Assembly (NCBI GenBank): GCA_036307445.1
Contig: JAXJXP010000029.1
Span: 4,837 to 68,836, forward strand
Origin: HGM11525 sp036307445
GTDB lineage: Bacteria > Bacillota > Clostridia > UBA1381
Reading direction: 5' to 3'
Length of the DNA stretch: 64,000 nt
Below, piece by piece: positions 18,324 to 27,693 of this stretch (position 1 is its first letter; each line of letters opens with the position of its first letter). The position numbers were made by a program, and so were the translations under genes. Under the pieces are notes generated by a model that saw only the letters and a list, made by a program, of their open reading frames with translations, was not told the origin of the DNA and did not search any database.

Positions 18324-19292
18324 TTAAAATCCGTATTCACAAAATCCTTTTATTAATTGAATTGACGCATCCAAATCCTTCCTGTTAATCATTTCGCTCG
18401 GTGAATGAATGTATCTTGTTGGAATGGAAACACCGCCAGCTTTAACACCGTCTCGACTTGTGTGGATTGCGCCAGCATCTGTACCGCCGTCTGTCATTAC
18501 TTCAAGCTGATAGGGTATTTTATTCTTTTTAGCAAGCTCAATTAATGTACTTCTTACTTCACTATTACAGATAATACTTCTGTCCATAACCTTAACAGCT
18601 GCACCCTTACCAAGCTCAACTGCCATTTTGGAACAATTGGGCGTATCACCTGTATCGGTTACGTCAACTGCAAGCGCATAGTCTGGATTAACAGAAAAAG
18701 CCGCAGCTCTTGCACCTCTTAGTCCAACCTCTTCCTGTGCAGTAAAGCAAAAATACAAATCATTATCACTCTTTACACTCTCTAATACTTTTATAAGTGA
18801 ATAACAGCCTGCTCTGTTATCAAGTGCCTTGGATATAACAACGCTGTTCGTTTCTTTATATTCACCCTCAAAAACCGCCATATCACCAACATTGACATAT
18901 TTTTCAGCCTCTTCCTTAGATTCAGCTCCAATATCAATATACATCTTAGACATTTTGAGTTCTTTGTTATCCTCTTCTGTATCAATTACACCAATTGTAC
19001 CATTTTGAAATCTTACCCTGCGGTTTAGAAGTCTTTTAACATAAACTCCGCCTATATTGGAAAACCGCAGAAATCCCTTTTCATCTATAAAAGTTACTGC
19101 AACGCCTATCTCGTCCATATGTGCTGCTAGCATTATTTTCTTTCCGTCGCCCTTTTTGTGAGCAATTAAATTGCCGAGCGCATCAGTATAAACTTCATCG
19201 GCAAGTCCGTTTACAGCATCATATATAACTTGAGTTATATCGCTTTCACGTCCTGACGGGCCAAAGCTTTGTGTAAGCTTTTCCAAAAGCAT
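18324..19292 (-). CDS. M42 family metallopeptidase (copy 1)
   Basis: A cytoplasmic binuclear-metal aminopeptidase/endoglucanase-type protein of the M42 family; such enzymes trim peptides and often form large oligomers. Metal and catalytic motifs are present: AAHMDEIGV (about 56-64), DNRAGCYSL near 165, FTAQEEVGLRGA near 195, and YIHSPSEM near 300. Length is 322 residues. It is the third of three tandem paralogues between murD and hisS, 16 bases after copy 2. The three differ enough that different peptide preferences are likely, but the substrates cannot be read. Confidence 0.9.
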   Translation of the reverse strand: MLLEKLTQSFGPSGRESDITQVIYDAVNGLADEVYTDALGNLIAHKKGDGKKIMLAAHMDEIGVAVTFIDEKGFLRFSNIGGVYVKRLLNRRVRFQNGTIGVIDTEEDNKELKMSKMYIDIGAESKEEAEKYVNVGDMAVFEGEYKETNSVVISKALDNRAGCYSLIKVLESVKSDNDLYFCFTAQEEVGLRGARAAAFSVNPDYALAVDVTDTGDTPNCSKMAVELGKGAAVKVMDRSIICNSEVRSTLIELAKKNKIPYQLEVMTDGGTDAGAIHTSRDGVKAGGVSIPTRYIHSPSEMINRKDLDASIQLIKGFCEYGF

Positions 19293-19308
19293 TTCAATTA
19301 CCAGCCTT

Positions 19309-20334
19309 TCAATCTATAAATTCATCTATTCTTCTTAAAAACGCACTCGCTAATTCCTTAACTGCGTTTATATCGTCTTTTGATGCTATGCCTGCAGGAG
19401 AGTGAATGTATCTGCAGGGAACAGAAACAGTGGCACACTTAATTCCGCCTTGTGCAAGATGGATTGCTCCTGCATTATTACCTCCTGTTATTGCGGCCTT
19501 GGTCTGTACTTTTATGTTTTCTTCATTGGCAACAGATATGAGTTTTTTATAAAATTTTTCATTAGCAATGGTTGTTCCGTCCGCAAAGGATACTGCAGCA
19601 CCGCCACCAAGTCTTATAACATAATCCTTTTCTTCGCTTGGAGCAACATCCGAACAGGTAGTGGCCTCTATTACAAGTCCAATATCAGGCTTTACCCTGT
19701 TGACTGCAATTTTTGCACCTCTGAGGCTTGTCTCTTCCTGAGCAGTAAAGCAAAAATAGGTGTCATAAACCGGCTTTTCTTTTATAAGCTCTATCAATAC
19801 ACTGCAGCCTGCACGGTCATCCAACGCTTTTGCTTTAATTGCATTATCCGAAAGCTCATCATATTCGGTATCAAACGCAGCATAATCTCCAAGCTCTACA
19901 TATTCTTCCGCTTCTTCCTTTGATTTGGCACCAATATCAATATACAGAGATTTTACCTTAGGTACTTCGCTACGTTCACTCTTTTCCAGAAGATGTATTG
20001 CTTTCATCCCAATAACACCGGGAATTTTATCCTTTCCAACCTTAACTCTCTTGGAAATCATTACCCTCGTATCTATGCCGCCAACCGTCTTGAATTCAAG
20101 AAAACCTTTTTCGGTAATTCCTGAAACAATTAAACCTACTTCATCTGTATGCGCATCAAGCATTACAATCCTTTTACCGCTCATACCATTTCTCTTTGCA
20201 ATAATATTCCCTATCGAGTCAATTTGAATTTCATCAGCATACGGTTTTATCTTGTCTATTATATAATCTCTGACAGCTTTTTCGTTACCGCTTACACCGT
20301 CAAGCTCGCATAGCTCTCTTAAAAGCACAACCAT
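19309..20334 (-). CDS. M42 family metallopeptidase (copy 2)
   Basis: The same M42 fold as its neighbours, 341 residues: DAHTDEVGL near residue 60, LDDRAGCSVL near 170, FTAQEETSLRGA near 200, and YIHSPAG near 315. At the position where copies 1 and 3 have Asp in VDVT/IDVT, this copy has Glu (VIEATTCSD); Asp or Glu can serve as that metal ligand in this clan. The ATG at 20334 is almost on top of GGAGGA, so the GTG at 20328, seven bases from it, may be the true start. It overlaps the end of copy 3. Confidence 0.88.
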   Translation of the reverse strand: MVVLLRELCELDGVSGNEKAVRDYIIDKIKPYADEIQIDSIGNIIAKRNGMSGKRIVMLDAHTDEVGLIVSGITEKGFLEFKTVGGIDTRVMISKRVKVGKDKIPGVIGMKAIHLLEKSERSEVPKVKSLYIDIGAKSKEEAEEYVELGDYAAFDTEYDELSDNAIKAKALDDRAGCSVLIELIKEKPVYDTYFCFTAQEETSLRGAKIAVNRVKPDIGLVIEATTCSDVAPSEEKDYVIRLGGGAAVSFADGTTIANEKFYKKLISVANEENIKVQTKAAITGGNNAGAIHLAQGGIKCATVSVPCRYIHSPAGIASKDDINAVKELASAFLRRIDEFID

Positions 20335-21359
20335 TCCTCCATGTTATCATCTATTCCTGCACAAAATCCCGTAATCAAATCGCACAAGTCCTCAACATCA
20401 GCAACATCAAGCGTTTCTACTGTTGTGTGCATATATCTTAACGGAATTGACAAAAGTGCAGTAGCAATTCCTGTGTCAACAACCTGAAGTATCCATGCAT
20501 CAGTACCAGTATCCCCGCCTTCAACTTCAATGGTATATTTGATTTCCCGTTCTTTTGCTGTATCAATCAGTCTGTTTGTAACATTGGGGTGTAAATTCGG
20601 TCCCTTTGCAATCGCAACACCACTGCCAAGCTCGAAGCCATTTTTTGAATTATCAGGTGTTAATCCGTGTGTAACATCAATAACAATTGCAACATCCGGC
20701 ATAATACTGTATCCTGCAACTGCTGCGCCTCTGCCGCCAACTTCTTCACACACCGCTGCAACTGCATAGATATCACAATTGAGCTTTTTGTTCTTAAGTG
20801 ATTCAAGCACCTTTATTAAAGCTGCAACTCCCGCTCTGTCATCAAGCGATTTCCCCGCAATTCTACCTGATAAAAGTGAGCAAAAATCGCCTCTTACCGT
20901 AATAGCATCACCCACAGAAACAAGCTCTTTTACCTCCTTGGTTTTTAATCCTGTGTCAATCACCATATCTGTCATAGGTAGTGCCTTTTTAGCTTCCTCA
21001 GCAGTTTGCAGATGAGGAGGCTTTGCACCTATTACACCTTTTATATCCCTTGTTCCGTGAACAATCACCTCTCCGCCGGGTAGTATTCTGCTGTCAACTC
21101 CGCCGATATTCACAAAACCGATAAAACCATTTTCGTTTATATCTCGCACCATAAGACCTATTTCGTCCATATGTGCCTCTATCATAATCTTAGGAGCATC
21201 ACTCTTCCCGCACTTTTTAACGGCTATTACATTTCCAAGCTTATCGGTATATACTTCATCTGCATACGGCTGAAGCATATCCGAAATCACGTTTGAAATT
21301 TTATATTCGTTTCCTGAAATACCTCTAAGAGCTGAAAGCTTCTCTAATAGTTCCTTCAT
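20319..21359 (-). CDS. M42 family metallopeptidase (copy 3)
   Basis: M42 peptidase of 346 residues: EAHMDEIGLM near 60, LDDRAGVAAL near 170, AVCEEVGGRGA near 200, VIDVTHG near 220, and RYMHTTVETL near 310. It starts at MKELLEKLS (21359) with GGAGG correctly spaced; the longer frame from 21371 opens at a GTG inside that site. It is the first of the three M42 genes, 13 bases after murD. It overlaps copy 2 by 16 bases, so the cluster is tightly co-translated. Confidence 0.9.
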   Translation of the reverse strand: MKELLEKLSALRGISGNEYKISNVISDMLQPYADEVYTDKLGNVIAVKKCGKSDAPKIMIEAHMDEIGLMVRDINENGFIGFVNIGGVDSRILPGGEVIVHGTRDIKGVIGAKPPHLQTAEEAKKALPMTDMVIDTGLKTKEVKELVSVGDAITVRGDFCSLLSGRIAGKSLDDRAGVAALIKVLESLKNKKLNCDIYAVAAVCEEVGGRGAAVAGYSIMPDVAIVIDVTHGLTPDNSKNGFELGSGVAIAKGPNLHPNVTNRLIDTAKEREIKYTIEVEGGDTGTDAWILQVVDTGIATALLSIPLRYMHTTVETLDVADVEDLCDLITGFCAGIDDNMEEWLCF

Positions 21360-21372
21360 TATTTCCTCCACG

Positions 21373-22734
21373 TCAGAGACTTAAAACAATTTCTTTAAAA
21401 AGATTTCCTCTTTCTTCAAAGTTATTGAACATATCAAAGCTGGTAGATGCAGGAGATAAAATAACTACGTCTCCTTTTGCAGCTTCATTTTTGGCAAGAT
21501 TAACTGCCTCAGGATAGGTGTTGGCATGAAGTATCCTCACCTTATCACCTCTATCAGCTTTTTTTACTGCAGCTTCTATTTTATCTGCAGTTTTACCAAT
21601 CAAAACAAGCGACTTTACGTGTTCAACAACACAGGGGCCTATTTCGTCATACGGTATTCCCTTGTCTTTACCGCCTGCTATCATAATTACATTATTACCA
21701 AAAACACGAAGTGTATTAATCGAGCGGTTAGGACTTGAATCAATTGAGCTGTTATAATACTTTACTCCGTCAAGAATTCTGACAAGCTCAATTCTGTGCT
21801 CAACTCCGCCAAAGCTATTTGCAACTTCGCAAAAAACCGACTTTGGCACAAGGTCACACACAGCTGCAATTGCTGTCATATAATTTTCAACATTGTGCAT
21901 ACCCGGTATTTTAATTTCGGCTATATCCAAAAGCTTTTCGTTTTCATTATATATCGAGCCATCTTTAATATAGATATCAGCATTACGATATGCAGAAAAG
22001 GTTATAACCTCTCCATTTGCGTTTCCTATAAGCTTGGCAGTTTCTTCATTATTGCTGTTTAGTACAACCTTACAGTTTTCCGACTGATAACGCATAATGT
22101 TCTTTTTTGCCTCAATATACTCGTTATAATCAGTATGCCAGTCAAGATGGTTAGGCGTAATATTGGTTATCACTGCAATATCAGGCGATTTGCGCATTGT
22201 GTGAAGCTGAAAGCTTGAAAGCTCAAGTACAATCCACTCATCAGAAGTTATCTCATCAATCTCACCAATTAAAGGTCTTCCAATATTACCTCCGAGCCTT
22301 GTTTTATATCCAGCAGCTACTAAAAATTTATTTATAAGTGTGGTAGTAGTTGTTTTTCCGTCGCTGCCGGTTACTGCAATTATTTTTGCAGGACAGACGT
22401 CAAAGAATACTTCCATTTCAGATGTTATCCACGCACCGCGCTCTCTTGCTTTTAGAAGTGCAGGATTGTCATAGCGCATACCAGGCGTCTTAAATATAAT
22501 GTCTTCGTTAATTTCGTCAAGATAGCTTTCACCAAGGTTAAAACATACACCCAGCTCTGAAAGCTCTGTGTAAATTTGTCCGAGCTGTTCTTTTTCTTTT
22601 TTATCATATGCCCAAATTTTAGCACCTTGTTTAATCAAAAATTTAATAAGCGGTACATTGGAAATTCCGATTCCGATTACGGCAATCTTTTTTCCCTTTA
22701 CCCTTTCTGAAAATCGAACAAGCTTTTTATTCAT
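21373..22734 (-). CDS. murD: UDP-N-acetylmuramoylalanine-D-glutamate ligase
   Basis: MurD adds D-glutamate to UDP-MurNAc-L-Ala in peptidoglycan precursor synthesis. The N-terminal UMP-binding region contains GIGISNVPL, the ATP-binding P-loop is VTGSDGKTTTTTL near residue 120, and the central NITPNHLDWH motif follows near 195. Length is 453 residues. It is detached from the usual dcw cluster and instead leads a unit of M42 peptidases and tRNA synthetases. Confidence 0.95.
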   Translation of the reverse strand: MNKKLVRFSERVKGKKIAVIGIGISNVPLIKFLIKQGAKIWAYDKKEKEQLGQIYTELSELGVCFNLGESYLDEINEDIIFKTPGMRYDNPALLKARERGAWITSEMEVFFDVCPAKIIAVTGSDGKTTTTTLINKFLVAAGYKTRLGGNIGRPLIGEIDEITSDEWIVLELSSFQLHTMRKSPDIAVITNITPNHLDWHTDYNEYIEAKKNIMRYQSENCKVVLNSNNEETAKLIGNANGEVITFSAYRNADIYIKDGSIYNENEKLLDIAEIKIPGMHNVENYMTAIAAVCDLVPKSVFCEVANSFGGVEHRIELVRILDGVKYYNSSIDSSPNRSINTLRVFGNNVIMIAGGKDKGIPYDEIGPCVVEHVKSLVLIGKTADKIEAAVKKADRGDKVRILHANTYPEAVNLAKNEAAKGDVVILSPASTSFDMFNNFEERGNLFKEIVLSL

Positions 22735-22780
22735 TAACTAATTACCTCTTTCAGTTATTGCTTATAATATCAATCAATAT

Positions 22781-22809
22781 ATTATATCACACCGCGTGAA
22801 ACAGTTCAA
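22781..22809 (-). promoter_or_regulatory. promoter of the murD unit
   Basis: Minus-strand TTGAAC (22804-22809) and TATAAT (22781-22786) are 17 bases apart. The spacer contains TCAC-GCGGT-GTGA, a small inverted repeat. No ORF or RNA is visible in the rest of the 22735-22952 gap. Confidence 0.7.
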
Positions 22810-22952
22810 CCAATTTAGCAGAAATTTACAAAATAAATTTAATTTCTTTTTAGGAATAAATTTATTCAATAAAATAATTCCAGAATGTAGAATTTTATAT
22901 ACTTTTAGTGTATAATAAATATTTGATATAATAATGTTAGGAGTGGATTATT

Positions 22953-23444
22953 ATGGATAGCAAAGCAAAAATTTTAGATATATTGGACAAGAACGGCGAA
23001 CGAGCCAATTTGCAGAAGATTGCACAGATGATCGGTAAAAGCGAAGAAGACGTAGAAAATATAGTAAAAGGTCTTGAAAAGGAAAATGTAATAGTTGGAT
23101 ACAAGACATTAATTAACTGGGACCTTACCGATGCTGAAATAGTTGATGCACTAATCGAACTTAAAATAACACCTCAACGAGGCGAAGGCTTTGACCGAGT
23201 TGCAGAAAAGATTTATAAGTACCCACAGGTAAAGTCGCTTTATCTTATGTCTGGTGCATACGACCTTGCGGTTATGATTCAGGGTACTACTATGAAAGAC
23301 GTTGCGCTTTTTGTTGCAGAGAAGCTTGCGCCTATGGATCATATTCTCTCAACAGCAACACACTTTGTACTGAAAAAATATAAGGAAGACGGATTAATCT
23401 TCTACAATAATGAAGAAGATACCAGGCAGGTAATTACGCTATGA
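22953..23444 (+). CDS. Lrp/AsnC family transcriptional regulator
   Basis: A feast/famine-type DNA-binding protein of 163 residues with an N-terminal winged HTH (about 3-55) and a C-terminal ligand-binding RAM/ACT-like domain (about 70-150) containing YLMSGAYDLAV. Members bind amino acids and control their metabolism. It overlaps the following aminotransferase gene by four bases (ATGA), so the pair is co-translated and the regulator may respond to a substrate or product of that enzyme. GGAG precedes the ATG. Confidence 0.9.
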   Translation: MDSKAKILDILDKNGERANLQKIAQMIGKSEEDVENIVKGLEKENVIVGYKTLINWDLTDAEIVDALIELKITPQRGEGFDRVAEKIYKYPQVKSLYLMSGAYDLAVMIQGTTMKDVALFVAEKLAPMDHILSTATHFVLKKYKEDGLIFYNNEEDTRQVITL

Positions 23445-24616
23445 TAAATTATGATAATATATTAAATGAAACAGTAAAACAGGTGCCGCCATCAGGAATC
23501 AGAAAGTTCTTTGACCTTGCAGCATCAATGGATGATGTTATTTCGTTAGGTGTCGGTGAGCCTGACTTTGCTACTCCCTGGGCAATCAGAGAAGCAGGTA
23601 TATACTCTTTGGAGCGGGGCAGAACATTCTATACTGCAAACGCAGGTCTTCAGGAGTTAAGAGAAGAAATCTGCCGTTGGACAAACCGTAAGTATTCGGT
23701 AAAATACACACCCGATGAGGTTTTGGTAACTGTCGGTGGTTCAGAAGCAATTGACCTTATGATTCGTTCGGTTGTAAACCCGGGCGACGAGGTGATTGTA
23801 CCCGAACCAAGCTTTGTATGCTACAAGCCGATAGCTAAGCTCGCAGGCGGTGTTCCTGTTGTAATCGAAACCTTGGAAAAGGATAACTTCCGTTTGATGC
23901 CGGAGCAACTCAAAGCTGCTATTACGCCAAAAACAAAGCTTCTCATTCTCCCTTTCCCAAACAACCCAACAGGCGGAGTAATGTCAAAATCGGATTTGGA
24001 AGCGATTGCCGAGGTACTTAAGGGCACTGATATTTTAGTCCTTTCAGACGAAATATATTCAGAGCTAAGATACGATGACGAAAGTCATACAACCTTCTCT
24101 GCAATAAAGGATATGAAAGAAAGAACAGTTGTAGTAAACGGCTTTTCAAAAGCATTTGCTATGACCGGCTGGAGACTCGGTTATGCTATGGGACCTGAGC
24201 CTATCATCTCTATGATGAAAAAGGTGCATCAATATGGTATTATGTCCAGCCCGACCACAAGCCAGTTTGCTGCCATTGAAGCAATGAAGTCGTGCGACAA
24301 CGACGTTGAAATGATGCGACGCGAATACAACTACCGCAGAAGATATATAGTAGACGGTTTTAGAAATATGGGATTCTCCTGTTTCGAGCCTTATGGTGCT
24401 TTCTACATCTTCCCCTGTATTAAGAAGACAGGAATGACCAGCGAAGAGTTCTGCGAAAGACTTCTTGAAGAAGAAAAGGTTGCATGCGTTCCAGGAAATG
24501 CTTTCGGTCAAAGCGGTGAAGGATATATAAGAGTATCCTACGCATATTCTATTGACAACATAGAAAAGGCATTAGAACGAATTGGTCGTTTTGCAAAAAA
24601 GTATATTAAAGAATGA
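23441..24616 (+). CDS. PLP-dependent class I/II aminotransferase
   Basis: An AspC/PatA-type fold-I aminotransferase of 391 residues: ISLGVGEPDF near residue 34, PNNPTG near 175, the PLP lysine in NGFSKAFAMTGWRLGY near 237, and C-terminal YIRVSYAYS. The likely donor is aspartate or an aromatic/branched amino acid; the sequence does not settle it. It is partnered with an Lrp-type regulator by a four-base overlap, and a strong terminator follows. Confidence 0.9.
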   Translation: MINYDNILNETVKQVPPSGIRKFFDLAASMDDVISLGVGEPDFATPWAIREAGIYSLERGRTFYTANAGLQELREEICRWTNRKYSVKYTPDEVLVTVGGSEAIDLMIRSVVNPGDEVIVPEPSFVCYKPIAKLAGGVPVVIETLEKDNFRLMPEQLKAAITPKTKLLILPFPNNPTGGVMSKSDLEAIAEVLKGTDILVLSDEIYSELRYDDESHTTFSAIKDMKERTVVVNGFSKAFAMTGWRLGYAMGPEPIISMMKKVHQYGIMSSPTTSQFAAIEAMKSCDNDVEMMRREYNYRRRYIVDGFRNMGFSCFEPYGAFYIFPCIKKTGMTSEEFCERLLEEEKVACVPGNAFGQSGEGYIRVSYAYSIDNIEKALERIGRFAKKYIKE

Positions 24617-24618
24617 CA

Positions 24619-24645
24619 AAAGAGGGTGTATATTACACCCTCTTT
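24619..24645. terminator. bidirectional terminator
   Basis: AAAGAGGGTGT and ACACCCTCTTT (11 bp) enclose a 5-base loop, between the convergent aminotransferase (plus) and SLH-protein (minus) genes. Confidence 0.85.
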
Positions 24646-24654
24646 GATTTATTC

Positions 24655-25317
24655 CTATTCGGTAAGTATTTTTCTCAAGGTCAACGAAGAATTACCATTT
24701 TCACCATCAGCAACAGAATAAGAAACAGAATTATCAGAAGTTTTTTTCTCGTCATTTAACAACAGTAACGGAATGTCCAGTGCATTGCAGAGCATTATCC
24801 CAACATCATTTCTTGTCGCGGCCGTGTTTACTCCCAGCATCATATCTTTTGTAACTCCAAGCTGTGTTGCATAAAATGTATATCCTGCAGGAAAACCGCC
24901 TCTCATTTCTGCTCCAATATCATAACCGAGTAAACAGACAATCATTTTTATGATTTCTTCATTTGTGATTTCATTTTCAGGGTTAAATAATCCTCTTTCA
25001 TCACCAACTACAATTCCTTCTCTTTTTAATGCACAAATGTACTTATACCCCCAGAAGTCTTTTTTAACATCGGGAAACGCTTCTTCCTCAACATACGTTT
25101 CCTCGACCTGTATATTTCCGGCAACACAAATCATTTTTGCTGACTCCGCTCTTGTTATAGTATCACCAAGCCTAAGGTTTCCATTCTCATCACCTACCAT
25201 TATACCGTAATTATACAATTCCTCTTTTTGTTTTTCATTTAACGGCATTACCTGAGCAAAAGCTACGTTTAATATAATATTAAATACTGCCAGAATCGCA
25301 CAAATCAACTTTTTCAT
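24655..25317 (-). CDS. secreted protein with S-layer homology (SLH) repeats
   Basis: The protein has 220 residues with a signal peptide (MKKLICAILAVFNII..., cleavage near VAFA-Q). SLH-like repeats follow: one around YGIMVGDENGNLRLGDTITRAESAKMI and a second around PDVKKDFWGYKYICALKREGIVVGDERG...EITNEEIIKMI, with a weaker third near residue 150. SLH repeats bind secondary cell-wall polymers. It starts 14 bases after the M56-M23 sensor gene, so it appears to be the last gene of a BlaI-controlled operon. The start at 25317 is chosen over 25329 because the GAGGGG site lies between them. Confidence 0.82.
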   Translation of the reverse strand: MKKLICAILAVFNIILNVAFAQVMPLNEKQKEELYNYGIMVGDENGNLRLGDTITRAESAKMICVAGNIQVEETYVEEEAFPDVKKDFWGYKYICALKREGIVVGDERGLFNPENEITNEEIIKMIVCLLGYDIGAEMRGGFPAGYTFYATQLGVTKDMMLGVNTAATRNDVGIMLCNALDIPLLLLNDEKKTSDNSVSYSVADGENGNSSLTLRKILTE

Positions 25318-25330
25318 AATACCCCTCATT

Positions 25331-27235
25331 TCAATATATAATATATTTTCCTTCTACCTTCCAGTCATCCTGCGTTTTGCTCTTTATCTCAACTGTATAT
25401 GCACGGTCAGTGTCAAAGCCTAAAAATGTATATACGTTTTTGTTATTCGCAAGTACGGTATATTCTCCTACTGCTTCGTTTGTTTCGCTGTCATAAATAT
25501 TAACATCCGTCAAATTATTACTGCTCACAGAAAAGTATACCGATATATTTCCATTCTCATCGCACTTTATCCGTTTATCAGTTCTATTAGGTTCGTTATG
25601 ATAGCTGTAATCACCAACAGTATAATTATATGACAAATCAACTGCATCCGAATTCGACATAGTTATACCATATTTTAATAGCTCACTCTCTATCCTCTGC
25701 ATATCAGCATTGTCAATAACTGTTTGCTCAAATCCAATGTATGCCTCGTCTGCAACTGTTGTAGATTTTATTGCAATGTCAGCAGGTGTACTTGTCTTTT
25801 CCCCTGATTTCACAAAGTCAGCTTGCGGCAAAAGAAGCTCAGGATTATAAAATTTATCATTCATTTCTATTTCAAAATGAAGTGCAATACCAGTTATTTC
25901 ACCGGTATTCCCCACCTTCCCAATAATCTCATTTTGCAACACATTATCTCCTATTGAAACTTCAATGTCGGACAAATGACAACAATTCACCTTTACGCCT
26001 TGTTCATTTTCTATAACCACATAATTTCCTTTTTGTTTGTCGAATCCGGTCTCGGTCACCACACCGTCAATCGAAGAATATACCTCCGCATTCTCCGGTG
26101 CTACGATATCTATACCATTATGAGTTTTTTCTTCAAAGGTTATGGGATGAATTCTGGTCCCGAACTTACCGCTTACCGTTCTTACATCAGTAGGCCATAC
26201 GAAATAATATGGAGTATCAACATTATCATCTTCATCTATTGCCGCAATCAGCACAGCATTTGCAGTAAGTGCCGTAACAGCAATCACAGAAGCTACAATG
26301 CCTGAAACAAACCTCAAAACTCTCCCAACTCTGTCTCCCTGCTTAATCATAATAAATCTCTTTTTAATCAAAGCCTTTTTACCTGTCATTCCGGTTGAGT
26401 AAGAAGCAGCCTCTCTCTTACAATCAGACATTAGAGACAGAATTGTATTTAGATATTCATTCTTTTGTTGCTCGTTCATCAGCTTGGTCGCTGTCAAATC
26501 ACACGAAATCTCGCAATAGGTGCTTATTTGTCTGCTGATATAATAAACAGCAGGATTAAACCAGTGAACACATTTAACCAACAGCAAAAACCATTTATAG
26601 AGAATATCATGTCTGTTGAGATGCGTCATTTCATGAGCAAGTATATTCCCTAGCTCTGTTTGTGTCATTTCTGAATTAGGCAGGATAAGCATAGGTCTTA
26701 TCATACCAATTATAAACGGTGATGAAATTTTATCACTCACCCTTGTCCTAATACTTCTTACTGTATATAATTTAAGCTCAGAACATTCAATTTCTTTTGA
26801 GTTTCTTTTTATTTTTACAAGAAATGCTATGTATCCTGCAATATTTACGAAAATAAGTATTATTGCAACAGCAAGCCAGATGCGTGTTACAATTCCTCTG
26901 TTATCAATCAATACTGTCTTAATCTGCTGTAGCACAGGAGTTATTTCCTCATTAGATATTTTACTATGTTGCGATTTGACAGGTATGTTATTTTTAATAA
27001 CTTCCGGCGCAGTCTCCGTAACAGTCATACTCTCTTTTACCGATGACTTTATATAAGTATCGTTTATACTTATTCTGACAGGAAGCATCATTATCAAAAG
27101 GACAACGAGCCATATATAATACTGCCAACTGACAGAAAATATTTTTCTTGTTAATGGCTTTATCAATGTCAACAATACTGCAATAGCTGTACCAACAGTA
27201 GAAGTAAGAAGTAATGATATAAAAATCTGCTCCAC
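25331..27235 (-). CDS. M56 (BlaR1-type) sensor fused to an M23 domain
   Basis: The protein has 634 residues. The N-terminal M56 part has four apparent membrane helices and a cytoplasmic zinc protease loop with HEMTH at residues 201-205 and a downstream Glu-containing CEISCD. After a last helix (about 308-335) comes an extracytoplasmic M23/LytM-like domain (about 345-470) with HxxxD at His372/Asp376, a conserved His420, and a degenerate HxH: Ala451-Leu-His453. A C-terminal region of about 150 residues is unassigned. M56 proteins cleave BlaI-type repressors when an external domain senses wall damage or a beta-lactam; here M23 replaces the penicillin-binding sensor. The start is a GTG with GGGGG upstream, three bases after blaI. 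Confidence 0.88.
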   Translation of the reverse strand: MEQIFISLLLTSTVGTAIAVLLTLIKPLTRKIFSVSWQYYIWLVVLLIMMLPVRISINDTYIKSSVKESMTVTETAPEVIKNNIPVKSQHSKISNEEITPVLQQIKTVLIDNRGIVTRIWLAVAIILIFVNIAGYIAFLVKIKRNSKEIECSELKLYTVRSIRTRVSDKISSPFIIGMIRPMLILPNSEMTQTELGNILAHEMTHLNRHDILYKWFLLLVKCVHWFNPAVYYISRQISTYCEISCDLTATKLMNEQQKNEYLNTILSLMSDCKREAASYSTGMTGKKALIKKRFIMIKQGDRVGRVLRFVSGIVASVIAVTALTANAVLIAAIDEDDNVDTPYYFVWPTDVRTVSGKFGTRIHPITFEEKTHNGIDIVAPENAEVYSSIDGVVTETGFDKQKGNYVVIENEQGVKVNCCHLSDIEVSIGDNVLQNEIIGKVGNTGEITGIALHFEIEMNDKFYNPELLLPQADFVKSGEKTSTPADIAIKSTTVADEAYIGFEQTVIDNADMQRIESELLKYGITMSNSDAVDLSYNYTVGDYSYHNEPNRTDKRIKCDENGNISVYFSVSSNNLTDVNIYDSETNEAVGEYTVLANNKNVYTFLGFDTDRAYTVEIKSKTQDDWKVEGKYIIY

Positions 27236-27238
27236 GCA

Positions 27239-27610
27239 CTATTCCCCCTTATCTTCGATAATTGCTCTTAATTCCTCTATTTCCTTTTCATTTAATTTTT
27301 GTTCTTCAAAAAACGAAACAGCAAAATCTCGAACAGAGCCGTTATACAATGTTTTTATCAAATTTTTAGTCTGGAGCCTTTTATACTCCTTCTCGGTTAT
27401 CAATGGTGTGTAGTAATATAGCTTACCGCGCTTTGTAGCCGAAAGAGCACCCTTATCAACAAGTCTTGTCAAAAAGGTAGCAATAGTTGTCTTTTTCCAC
27501 CCCTTATCTTCCACCTCTTTTCCAATATCAAGAGAAGTAATTTCTCCTTTTGTTCTCCAGACAACCTTCATAATTTCAAGTTCTGCATCTCCAATAGAGA
27601 TATTCTTCAT
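27239..27610 (-). CDS. BlaI/MecI/CopY family transcriptional repressor
   Basis: The 123-residue winged-helix repressor starts ISIGDAELEIMKVVW; the recognition region KGWKKTTIATFLTRLVDKG lies near residues 36-54, followed by the dimerisation tail. Such repressors are inactivated by cleavage by the partner M56 protease, which is the next gene. Two palindromes of the expected type lie in its promoter, so it should repress its own operon. No beta-lactamase gene is nearby; the regulated cargo is the sensor itself and an SLH protein. Confidence 0.93.
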   Translation of the reverse strand: MKNISIGDAELEIMKVVWRTKGEITSLDIGKEVEDKGWKKTTIATFLTRLVDKGALSATKRGKLYYYTPLITEKEYKRLQTKNLIKTLYNGSVRDFAVSFFEEQKLNEKEIEELRAIIEDKGE

Positions 27611-27632
27611 AATTCCACCTCAATTCTTCGTT

Positions 27633-27681
27633 CTACAATTGTAGTTTATTATATTCTACCACAGTAGAATATGTTTGTCAA
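27633..27681 (-). promoter_or_regulatory. blaI operon promoter with two operators
   Basis: Minus-strand TTGACA (27676-27681) and TAGAAT (27653-27658) are 17 bases apart. A palindrome with 9-bp arms ATATTCTAC/GTAGAATAT and a 4-base centre (27651-27672) fills the spacer and covers the -10. A second perfect palindrome, CTACAATTGTAG (27633-27644), lies at the start of transcription. This is the arrangement expected for BlaI-type autorepression. Confidence 0.85.
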
Positions 27682-27693
27682 TAGATATACAAT

